Shown: positions 7,620 to 16,477 of the stretch, in pieces | How positions within the stretch are numbered: the stretch's first letter is position 1 | Layout: the number at the start of each line of letters is the position of its first letter | Source of the DNA: Oculatella sp. LEGE 06141 | GTDB taxonomy: Bacteria > Cyanobacteriota > Cyanobacteriia > Elainellales > Elainellaceae | DNA length: 37,257 nucleotides | Direction: 5' to 3' | NCBI RefSeq assembly: GCF_015207605.1 | Contig: NZ_JADEWO010000058.1 | Location: 1 to 37,257, forward strand | Position numbers and translations under genes: made by a program | The notes under the pieces: model-generated | Told to the model about the DNA's origin: nothing | The model's input: the letters and a program-made list of their open reading frames with translations, nothing else | Database searches by the model: none

Positions 7620-8153
7620 TCAATGCATAACTGTAAATAGTTCTATTTCAAGGGAATATTCCCAGAATTCCTCGATTTGTCTTGCTACTTCGCCTTGTAC
7701 TAACAGCCCCATCTCTAAATTCCTACCTAGTCCGGGTCCTGTTAAATTTGCACTACCAACATACGCCGATAGCCCATCAACAACGCAGAACTTTGCGTGA
7801 GACCCCAACCGCTGTTCATCGAGAATATTCTCTCTTGGTTGAAGAAGCCTTAAGTTTCCCTGGGCACCTTGTCTTAACCAAGCTACATCTATAGTTTGTA
7901 GTCCTCGACCAGTACTGACAATATCCACGTTCACTCCACGTTGCAAAGCTGCTTGTAGAGCATCTGCCAAAGGGCCATTAGATAGGCCATACCCAGCTTG
8001 CATGAAAGGTGCAGCAATTACAATGAACCGTTTTGACTGCGCGAGTAGTTGAGTCAATACTCCCAGCGTCATTCTGCACCGCATTCGGTGAGCCAGAGCC
8101 GCCCCATAGGGTTCTGGTACGGTGATGACAAGTTGAACTTGAGAATCTGGCAT
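7620..8153 (-). CDS. drmC: DISARM DrmC-like phospholipase-D-fold nuclease (177 aa)
   Basis: A single HKD motif is present: HAKFCVVD with H119, K121 and D126, followed by YVGSANLT, which is diagnostic for the phospholipase D superfamily. Such proteins act as nucleases when two HKD motifs meet in a dimer. The N-terminal half has IVIAAPFMQ and a following Arg/Gly region expected for the fold. At 177 aa it seems short for DrmC. It starts 14 bases after drmB, in the same direction, so it is one operon. Position after DrmA and DrmB makes DrmC the natural name. DrmC has been reported as not strictly needed for some DISARM activity; that is literature knowledge. Confidence 0.8.
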   Translation of the reverse strand: MPDSQVQLVITVPEPYGAALAHRMRCRMTLGVLTQLLAQSKRFIVIAAPFMQAGYGLSNGPLADALQAALQRGVNVDIVSTGRGLQTIDVAWLRQGAQGNLRLLQPRENILDEQRLGSHAKFCVVDGLSAYVGSANLTGPGLGRNLEMGLLVQGEVARQIEEFWEYSLEIELFTVMH

Positions 8154-8167
8154 ATCTTGATGGAGAG

Positions 8168-10096
8168 TTAAAGGGAAGGATCAAGATAGCCAACCTGAAT
8201 ATTGCCAAGTTGAGAATCCGGACCGCCAAATAGGAATGAGCGTCCCAAATTCAGGTTAAAAAAGCGACAACTGGTTTCAGCAAGATGGGTACAGGCATGG
8301 CAGCTAGATTCCCGTTCTCGGCAAACGGGGTCGTATACGCAGCGTCGAGCATTTCGCACAGCATTGAGCCACTCTGCCAGGGATTGTTCAAATAGGGCGG
8401 TTAATGCGCCGATCGTGGCTCCAAAGCGGTGATTGCAGTAAATTGCAAAGGTGAGCGTTCGAGGTAGGAGGTACTCTGATAGGCTGGTGCGATCGAGTCC
8501 GCAGAGCAAGGCGGCTTGGCGAACGCAGAGATGGCTGAGGGTGTGAAGTAGCCCAAAGACCATTCGGGCTTCAGGTCGATTACCCTGCAAGGTCTCACGT
8601 AGAGGCACATCCTCGAACAGTTGGACAAAGTAAGCACGACGAGCCAGATTGGGGTCGCTACCATTAGGTACAGTTGGCTGATAACCATTACGCTGGAGCC
8701 AGCTATAAACTCTGTCTGGATTGAGGCTGAGCAGTAGGGCATCGGCTTGAACTTCATCAACGTAGATAGGTAGCTTACCGCCATGATCTCGTTCTGGGGG
8801 AAAAGGATTTAAGCGGCATCGATTGGGGGTTGTTTCAGCACGAGTGTAGCCGTAGGTAGCAACGATCATGGGAAAATCCGTCACCAGATCTAATTGGGAC
8901 AGACCCATTGATTGAGCAGTTTGTTGGGCAACTTGAGCGTTTTGGATTTCCTGCGTGGTTGGCGGTAGTTCAAGCAGCTTTTTAGGTCGCCCATTCTCCA
9001 GAGGCATGATGGTTTCCAAGATTTCCTGCCCTGCTTGCCGCCAAGTTGTTAGGGGTACTCCCGTTTGGGTGACAAGTTGTTGGGCGATCGCGTCTGGTGC
9101 GTGTCGCTGTTGGCTTTGTTGGTTTCTCTGCTGCATCTCTTGCAAAGCAACAGCCATTTGTTCTGGAGTTGCAAACTCTCCGCGTGCCTGTCGGCTCATC
9201 AACTCAGTTAAATCGTCATTTGATAGTCCAGGATTTAGAGTAGTTTGCTGACTAGAAGCAGATAGGTTGAAATCTTCTAAAGGACGGTTAGTGATTCTAA
9301 AGAACTTTGCAGCAGCTATACCCCCCCAGTCCGATAAATTGAAAAACGCATCAAGTTGACGGCGTGGAATATTGAGTAGAGTTGTCGTCTGAGTATAGTA
9401 GGTTCTTCCTGCTCGGTGAACCTCAATACTCATTTCGTTCTCTCTCCTATTTGCTGCTTGAGCATTGTTCGGCTGCTGAGCATTGTTCGGCTGATAACAA
9501 ACCCTACACAAACCAGGATACAAGGACACTCTTCTGCCATTACATTGCGGATTACGGCATACCCAACGGAAATTAGAGATTCGCTCACTTCCACGGGTAT
9601 CCAGCATCATGTGATTAGAGCTTCCACATTGCTGGCAGACAGGGGGCGCTAGTGGTTCTAATGCTCCACAATGATGAATCTTGACAAATCGGAGTTGCAC
9701 TAATTTTCCAGTGCGACAAACCGAGCAGGTCACTTGTCGGGGTAAATCATCACGGTTGCTATAGTCAAAAACTCTGCCACATGAGCGGTTATCACACCAG
9801 AAAACCTTTGGAAACAATTCAGCATCTACATTTTTGGGTTCTAACAACACAAAACGGCTAGCATCACTCAGAACCCTATCTGGCAGACCCGGACGAAATT
9901 GTTCATCCCAACCTCTTGCCTCCTCCTGAATTTTCATTAACAACACTTGCAGATTTAAGTCATTGCGCTGTAACCCACGAATTCGGCTGATACGGGAAAT
10001 CACACCACCCTCGAAATCAAATGTCCGACCGGGCAGGTAGTTAAAAAGTACCTGTTGCTTGCCACGGTTCATTTTACGTCCCATAAATTCCTCCAC
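8168..10096 (-). CDS. drmB: DISARM DrmB, DUF1998 protein (642 aa)
   Basis: DrmB partners the DrmA helicase. The C-terminal part holds the DUF1998 signature: a Cys array (YDPVCRERESSCHACTHLAETSC, given here only to show six conserved positions) and then FNLNLGRSFLFGG. The N-terminal half has zinc-ribbon-like pairs: CDNRSCG and CSVCRTG, CGALEP and CQQCGSS, CRNPQCNG and CRVCY. Between them lies a Gln-rich linker (residues about 320-350) that may be flexible. The start ATG at 10096 lies nine bases after the drmA stop. In DISARM the DrmAB complex binds DNA with 5' overhangs and is stimulated by unmethylated DNA; this is family knowledge. The frame is intact. Confidence 0.88.
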   Translation of the reverse strand: MEEFMGRKMNRGKQQVLFNYLPGRTFDFEGGVISRISRIRGLQRNDLNLQVLLMKIQEEARGWDEQFRPGLPDRVLSDASRFVLLEPKNVDAELFPKVFWCDNRSCGRVFDYSNRDDLPRQVTCSVCRTGKLVQLRFVKIHHCGALEPLAPPVCQQCGSSNHMMLDTRGSERISNFRWVCRNPQCNGRRVSLYPGLCRVCYQPNNAQQPNNAQAANRRENEMSIEVHRAGRTYYTQTTTLLNIPRRQLDAFFNLSDWGGIAAAKFFRITNRPLEDFNLSASSQQTTLNPGLSNDDLTELMSRQARGEFATPEQMAVALQEMQQRNQQSQQRHAPDAIAQQLVTQTGVPLTTWRQAGQEILETIMPLENGRPKKLLELPPTTQEIQNAQVAQQTAQSMGLSQLDLVTDFPMIVATYGYTRAETTPNRCRLNPFPPERDHGGKLPIYVDEVQADALLLSLNPDRVYSWLQRNGYQPTVPNGSDPNLARRAYFVQLFEDVPLRETLQGNRPEARMVFGLLHTLSHLCVRQAALLCGLDRTSLSEYLLPRTLTFAIYCNHRFGATIGALTALFEQSLAEWLNAVRNARRCVYDPVCRERESSCHACTHLAETSCRFFNLNLGRSFLFGGPDSQLGNIQVGYLDPSL

Positions 10097-10105
10097 CTGT
10101 GCCTT

Positions 10106-13100
10106 TTAAGACCTTGCTGCCCATTGAGTTCCATTGCTATCTAGTTCAATAGAAATTGGCTCATCTACATCCCGTAAGCTCGTCATTGGTTGAGGAATTA
10201 GAACTCCTGAAATAAACTTTTCTCCTGAACCAGCACTGATAATTTGATCCAGAAACTGCTGTACTTGTAGCCGAATTTGATCCTGAAAAGCTTGTTCACT
10301 AACTGATCCAACTGCTTGAACGAGATAAGCTCTCTCCAAGATCGGGATAAATTGATTGATATCCAAATTACCCCTAGTAATTTCCTGCTTCACAAAATCC
10401 AGCATATAGTAGCTGTTTGGATTGTTTGCTCCAGAGCGGTTTGCAATGAGTTGGAGTAGTACACCCATGAACAAACCTGGTAAGGTGCGATTTACACTGA
10501 ACTTCGCCCAACGATTAATTGCTACAGGTTCAACGAGCTGCCCCAGAAATTCGTGGAATTTTACAAAGTAGGTGTAATGACTCTGGTCTCGTTCTCTTGC
10601 GGGGTGTAAACAGTTAAAAACAATTCCAACATGGGAGCGCCCAACCCGGCTAGAGGCTTGAATGTATTCTGCATTTTGGCGAGGCATTCCATAGAAAATC
10701 ATGCCATTGAAGCGATCTACATCCACACCGTGGCTGATCATGCTGGTTGCCAATACTGTATCAGCGGTTGAGTTTGAGATGGCTGCTTGCTCCAGTTTTT
10801 CCAAGATGCGGGTTACTTCATCGGTGCTAGTACCGCCTGTTAACTGAGAAATTTCCAATTCCAGGTCTGGCTGCAAATTGGGATTGACATCCCCATCTAG
10901 ATCAACTCGGATAGAATCAAGTTCACGATTAGCCAGAAAATAGGTCAGGGAAGTGATGTAAAAGTCCATCAGACGATGCCATTCCGGGCTACCGGGACTC
11001 AAGATTCCTCCATAGGGATTGGGTTGACCTGCTGGAAGACTCTTTAAGTGATGAGTTTCACGGTGGTAGAACTCAATGAGTTCCAGAATGGTGTTGAAAA
11101 TCGTTTTATTGTGAGGCAAAATTCCCACAAATAATCTAGACGGGTAATCACGGGTCTGGGCATAGAAAGACTCTTGTAAATTAGGTCCAAGACCTGGAAA
11201 AATTCTTGCCTGATTGCGTCTCCCATATAAATGTTCAACTTGCCGCTCAAAGGCTTCGATCGTCGCAGATGAAGCAATAACTTTCAGGGCTGGGGAGCTT
11301 GGGTCAAACTCCTGCTGGAGCTGCTGGGTAAAGGTTTCATAATGTCCATCAAAAGTTCCTAAACCTTCCTTGAGGAGATGCAGTTCATCCTGAACAAAGA
11401 GAGTGGGACCCGATAGCCCTCGTGGTCTTCCGGGTCGAAGTAGTTGCCCTCCAGAGCAATCTTTTTGGCAGCATTTACCTTTGTAGTAGCCATGCAGCGT
11501 ACACCGTCCATCGACTTGCCCAAATACCTGAGACAACTTACGCTGGTTACCCAAACTAGCGAGTTTGTCAATTGTTCCTACAACTACGCAAGGTAAGTAA
11601 CGGTAAATTTCATTGTCGATCACATAGATGGGAATCTCACCATTAGGAAAAGAACAACTGGGCTGAGTACAACGGTGAATAATGCGTGTTGCGTTGGAAT
11701 CGAAATCTACTTGTACCGTCGAAGTACGACAGGACGGGCACGAAATCACCCGCTTCCACCGCTGACGAGCATTCCCATCATTAGCTTGACTCCAGGCAAC
11801 TGAATCTTTAGGGTTTGCGTAACGATAAGCTGGACTGACAAGTTCATTAGGGGTGGCTTCTGCTCCGACGAAGTAGCCAACGGCAAAATTATCGACATCT
11901 CGACCACTTAAGCGAAGATCTGGCTGTTCCCTTCGCACTAAATCAGCAACGCCAATTACATCTGCCATCCGCTGAGTTTGCTGGAGTGTCAATAGTCGTA
12001 AAGGGAAGCGCGTCCAAGCTGTAACACCAGCCGTTTTCCCGCGCAAACGATCAAAAAAGCAATGGAAGACGATCGTGCCCAAGTAAGCTTCGGTTTTACC
12101 GCCACCTGTAGGGAAGTAAATGATATCTACCATTTCCCGTTCAGCTATATCGGGACTACTCTGATCAGCTAACGCAGCAATACCAGGAATTTGACTGATT
12201 AGGAAGACAATCTGAAACAACCGCCAACTTTCTTTTCGCTTTTCTGGTCGAGGGTGATTACCTAATCGCTGAAAGGCTTCATTGGTCAATCGAAACGCTA
12301 ACTCTACGTCCGGATTCGTCCGAATCAATTCGCAACCACGACGAAAACGACGAATTTCATCTTCATACTGTTGAAAATCTCTATCAAACTCATTACCGAA
12401 CTCAGTTTCCCAATTCGGATTATTAGCAATGTAGTTTTGGCGCTCCTGCTCCTAATTTTGTCGATAGTTCTCCATCTCAGTGACAATCGCTCTGAGAACT
12501 TGAAGAATTTGAGTACGATCGCCTGCTAGGTCAGAAAAACGAGCAGGAGGATTTGTTTGGGTGGCATAACGCATCTGCGTGTAGATAGGAGTGTGCGTCG
12601 TCGTGAATACATCTGCTTGCTCTCGTTCTACCGCACAATTAAATCCGCGTCCCCAAAGGTCTCGGTTATAACGAAATCCACGCGGAGCTAGTTCCAGTTC
12701 AAAGGGGTGTACTGTCGCGTTTGCGAATATAAATGTAGCTTGAGCATCGAACAGAAAAGCTTCAATGTTTGGGTTATCTGCTTGAGGAGAAGCATTGACA
12801 AACTCGATCGCCACGACTTGATCGGTTGAACCTAATTCGTCGTTGGGGCGAACTTCCGAAGCAATCTCCCACTGCCAAACTGGAACAACATCGGTTTGGA
12901 GCGATCGCAGAAAAGCTTCGTAGTCTGCTTCCGACGCAAGGGCATCTTCTCTCACTCTGATTTTGTCATCAGGTGCTCCAGCCGTTCGTACTCGATCAGA
13001 ATCACCCAAAGCAACCTGCTGTGCTCTAGCTGTTTCCTGATCCAATGCTGCTTGTAAATTACTGATGTCACGGCTCCAATCACCAGCCGCATCACGCCGC

Positions 13101-13711
13101 AAAATGACTTCACCAGCAGCCGAACAGAGAATTTTACGATAGCGAATTGCTAGGGAATCTTGAGGAACCCGACCACGACGGCGATCACGGCTAGATTGCG
13201 CCACTTCAGGAGATTCTACTTCAGCCCGTTGTTCCTCTTGTTCTTGCTCAATCTCCAGGGAGTGGTCTGCATCCTCTGGTTCTTCCTGGGTGCTAGTCAC
13301 CTGCTGAGCAGTCGAACCAGAAGCAGTTGTACTTGCAGTAGAGATGGCTTCAGATGATTCAGAATTATTCTCAGGCTCAATTACCTGCTGTTGATGCCTT
13401 CGTTGTTGGGGAAAAGTCGGAAATATTCGATAGTAGCATGACCACTGGGCTTTGACTTGAATGATGACTTCATCACTCCCAGGCTGAAACCGAAACTCTG
13501 CTCCAAACGCCATCGGTGCCAGCTTATTAATTAACTCACCCAAGTCGCTATCCATAGGGCGGGGGCGCAGATTGCCGATGAAATAGACATCGCGAGGGGC
13601 ATTCCGCAGACACTCATCTTCAGATCGTCCAAGGGCGCGATCGCAGACTCGACCAGCAAGATACTCAGCTAGAGCTTTTTCCTCTTGTGAAGTCCAGGCA
13701 GTATTAGTCAT
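10106..13711 (-). pseudogene. drmA: DISARM DrmA helicase, interrupted by one in-frame amber codon
   Basis: Two reading pieces (419 aa from 13711, and 740 aa ending at 10106) lie in the same frame and are separated by a TAG at 12452-12454 plus 41 open codons. Joined they give about 1,201 residues, near the usual DrmA size. The first piece is the DrmA-specific N-terminal region with an acidic, Ser/Glu-rich linker (about 110-185). The second is an SF2 helicase: FPTGGGKTE (Walker A), QDELH (DExH box), SSAT (motif III), then a helicase C domain with SHGVDVD and QASSRVGRS. A CPSC / CTQPSC pair between motifs may bind zinc. It overlaps the DrmE-like stop by ATGA. The amber codon would remove the helicase unless it is read through, restarted internally (TTG at 12328) or a sequencing error. 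Confidence 0.88.
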
Positions 13712-16299
13712 TCCAGGTTAGTCCTCTCAAATCGCCCTAAACTACTGCGTAGAAACAATCCCATAATAGGCTGAACCTCTTGAACCCGCAGGATTAACAA
13801 AGAGTTGCGAAAATCACCAAATGTGATTCCCAGTTCAGCATCCAGCACATCGTCGTCCTTTGCCTTCACCGAGCCAGATGCTTGCTCTTCAAGCCAGCTA
13901 TTCAAACGACGAGCCAATACCCGATGTAAGCCTCGTACTCTCTTAGCTGCCTGATAGATTCTCTGATGATGAGAGACAACAAAACTCATCTCCAGAATTT
14001 CTGCTAAACGGCGTAAGTCATCAGGATCTTCTGGGCACAAAATATTTCCTGATAGCCATCCTCTCAAAGTCATCGGATGAGTGAGAGTGCTTCCACGGCG
14101 CTGCATTTGCCAGAGTAACTCGTCTAAGTTCCGCACACCATGCAATCGCCATCTTCGATAGGCTAATTCCAAATCCTGTTGCCATCGCCGGATCAGTGCT
14201 AAATGCAACTCAATGGTGGGATGTCCATGAACCCGCGAGAGGATCAAGTCGTAGAGACTCTGACGTCGTTGATCAGGAATAGCAATTACGCGATCATCTG
14301 GCTTCAATGACCGTATATACCGCTTGTCAACCTGCTGCCCCTTTTCACCCGTCACAATGACATTAATCCTATCGTCAGGCGCAAAACAAACGTGCCAGTC
14401 ATGCTCAAAGTGAACCTCGATAGCACTTTCACACCAAGATTCTTGTTCTAATGCGATGGTCGTCTCAGAATCTTCTTGAAACTGTCTTTCCGTGTCTAGC
14501 TCATCTTCAACCAGGGCTTGTTCTGATTCTAATAATCGTGCTATTTCACTAACAGGATCATCCGGTTGCCAAAGAGGTTTGATTCCAAGCGATCGCGGTT
14601 TTACAATATCTCCTGCATCTAGACCTGACAACTCAGTTAAATTTAGAGTTGGAGGCATCAAAGGGATGCCCTCTGGTACTTCAAGTCCACTTAGTTGGCT
14701 CAAAAGAGTAACTGTGTCTGAGAGATCAGGGTTAAATCGTCTTGCCCATTTCGTGGACTGACGAGCAAGTGCAGAAGTTTGATGACTATACAACAAGAAA
14801 TCAATATTTTGCTGTGACAGTACAGGTAACAGCTTAGGTGTCAACAACGGACTAGGCAGACCGACAAAAACTGGATGATAACGTAATGTTTGATCAATAG
14901 TTAAGATGCCTAGAGGTTCCTCCAGATTTGCAGAAGCCCCATACTGACACCTCAGTTTCTTAAGTTCATCCAAACTGAAAACCTGTGTTCTGACAGCATG
15001 TAGATTTTCCTCAGTGCGGTTATATCTTGCCAGTAAGGCCAGCAAAAATAGTTGCTTCCTTGCCTGACTGGTAAAAATGACGAGGCGAGCTTCTCCGGCG
15101 GGTGGCTCGTTTACCACAAGATCACAAAGAACCTGCCATAGAGGGGAGCCTGAATTTTTAATATGTTCGGTTGCGGCTTCCAAGAGAGCATGAACCTGTT
15201 CCAATCTTGCAGCCAAGTTCGTCATGGTCTGGTTACAAGCTTTACGGAAATGTTCACACTCATCAGATAATTGCCTCAAGGACTTCAGCCCCCAGAAGTG
15301 TGGTGCCTCTGCTTCATAAAATTCAAGCGGAACCGATAATGACTCCAACGCCCTAAGATATTTCCAGTGAACTCGAATGGCATCCCTGGCAAACCTCCCA
15401 GATGCAACTTCAAATGTACTAGCCAACAGATGATTTGCTTCACGCAAGGAAGTTGCTAGTTTATTAGCACTTGCGCCCTCCAAAACGATAGGTTGAATCT
15501 GAGTAGTCCTATCAGGATAAAGATATGACTGAAGTCTGCATTCCGATTGAGATGGTGGGGCAATTACCAACGTTGGTTGTCTTGACCATGTAAACACGTG
15601 ACCACATTCAGCGAATTCACTAACACACTCCGATAAAGGGTTTTGCCCCCACGCCAGTATCGGTATCTGCCTTTCTAAACTGTATTGTAGAAGTGGTTTC
15701 AGCCATCTTAGGCTCTCAGCATCACTACAGTCGATCGCAATCCATTGAGGGCTATGCTGTTCCACAGCAGCGACAGGATCAACTGGCGAATAGACAGTTA
15801 TTACTTCTGGTAAAGGAATAGACCGAGATTCACTAAAATTGCTGCTTCTTGCCCGTCTTCCTCTTCCGACCCTTTGCTGATTTCTCCCAATATCCTGTTG
15901 CCGAAAAACCTCAGATAAGTCCAGCGTCCAACCGTTACTGTCTACCCTGACTTGTGAAATTTGTCCCCGAATCCCAATCGTCGAGCCAAAGTAAAGTATT
16001 TTCTGACGATGAAAGTCGCATTCACCATGCGTGTGACTTAATGATGCGTCATACCACGATCGAATCAGAGCGGTCGAAAATAGGAGAGAAGGTCGGCTCG
16101 CTTGGGAATCAGGAAGGACTATAAGTAAACAGGTGCAGTTTCTCAACGCTCCACACACTAAGCGGGCGCTATATTCATCAAAGTCATCAGGAGTCTGGTT
16201 TCCAAATTTCAGTCGTCTGCTTAGCCAAAGTCCCTCAAAGATGGCATCATCACATCCCGGCAACTTGGTAAATGCTTCTTCCAACCATGTCCAGAACAT
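13708..16299 (-). CDS. drmE: DrmE-like DISARM protein (863 aa)
   Basis: I call it DrmE-like from position, size and a C-terminal pattern that I associate with that family: SLKPDDRVIAIPDQRR, LYDLILSRVHGHP, then TLRGWLSG and EDPDDLRRLAEIL, and a basic helix QAAKRVRGLHRVLARRLNSWLEE near residue 800. The first half has Rossmann-like strands (CLLIVLP, RLVIFTSQARKQLFLLALL) without a Walker motif that I can see. DrmE belongs to class 2 DISARM and its biochemical role is unknown. The stop overlaps the drmA start by four bases, so the genes are coupled. ATG 16299 has only a weak upstream AGG. It could instead be an unnamed helicase-related protein. Confidence 0.6.
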   Translation of the reverse strand: MFWTWLEEAFTKLPGCDDAIFEGLWLSRRLKFGNQTPDDFDEYSARLVCGALRNCTCLLIVLPDSQASRPSLLFSTALIRSWYDASLSHTHGECDFHRQKILYFGSTIGIRGQISQVRVDSNGWTLDLSEVFRQQDIGRNQQRVGRGRRARSSNFSESRSIPLPEVITVYSPVDPVAAVEQHSPQWIAIDCSDAESLRWLKPLLQYSLERQIPILAWGQNPLSECVSEFAECGHVFTWSRQPTLVIAPPSQSECRLQSYLYPDRTTQIQPIVLEGASANKLATSLREANHLLASTFEVASGRFARDAIRVHWKYLRALESLSVPLEFYEAEAPHFWGLKSLRQLSDECEHFRKACNQTMTNLAARLEQVHALLEAATEHIKNSGSPLWQVLCDLVVNEPPAGEARLVIFTSQARKQLFLLALLARYNRTEENLHAVRTQVFSLDELKKLRCQYGASANLEEPLGILTIDQTLRYHPVFVGLPSPLLTPKLLPVLSQQNIDFLLYSHQTSALARQSTKWARRFNPDLSDTVTLLSQLSGLEVPEGIPLMPPTLNLTELSGLDAGDIVKPRSLGIKPLWQPDDPVSEIARLLESEQALVEDELDTERQFQEDSETTIALEQESWCESAIEVHFEHDWHVCFAPDDRINVIVTGEKGQQVDKRYIRSLKPDDRVIAIPDQRRQSLYDLILSRVHGHPTIELHLALIRRWQQDLELAYRRWRLHGVRNLDELLWQMQRRGSTLTHPMTLRGWLSGNILCPEDPDDLRRLAEILEMSFVVSHHQRIYQAAKRVRGLHRVLARRLNSWLEEQASGSVKAKDDDVLDAELGITFGDFRNSLLILRVQEVQPIMGLFLRSSLGRFERTNLE

Positions 16300-16358
16300 G
16301 AGCTAACCTAAATTTGACTTTTGGCACGTCTTCTGAGGCTATAAATATAGTTTTCCCC

Positions 16359-16388
16359 TTTATCAGAAGAAGAACGCACTTTTGTCAA
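16359..16388 (-). promoter_or_regulatory. Possible promoter for the drm genes
   Basis: On the minus strand TTGACA (perfect -35, at 16388-16383) is followed after 18 bases by GATAAA (4 of 6 to the -10 consensus, at 16364-16359), about 60 bases before the ATG of the DrmE-like gene. It lies in the 178-bp gap after the large HTH-GNAT-ABC-ASCH gene, so the drm genes may be transcribed on their own. Confidence 0.4.
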
Positions 16389-16477
16389 ATTCAAATCATA
16401 TTACTGATATAAAGCAACGCCCTTTGAATTTATGTATAAACGTAACCGAGAGTAGTTGACGAAATTCGCAAAATGCG

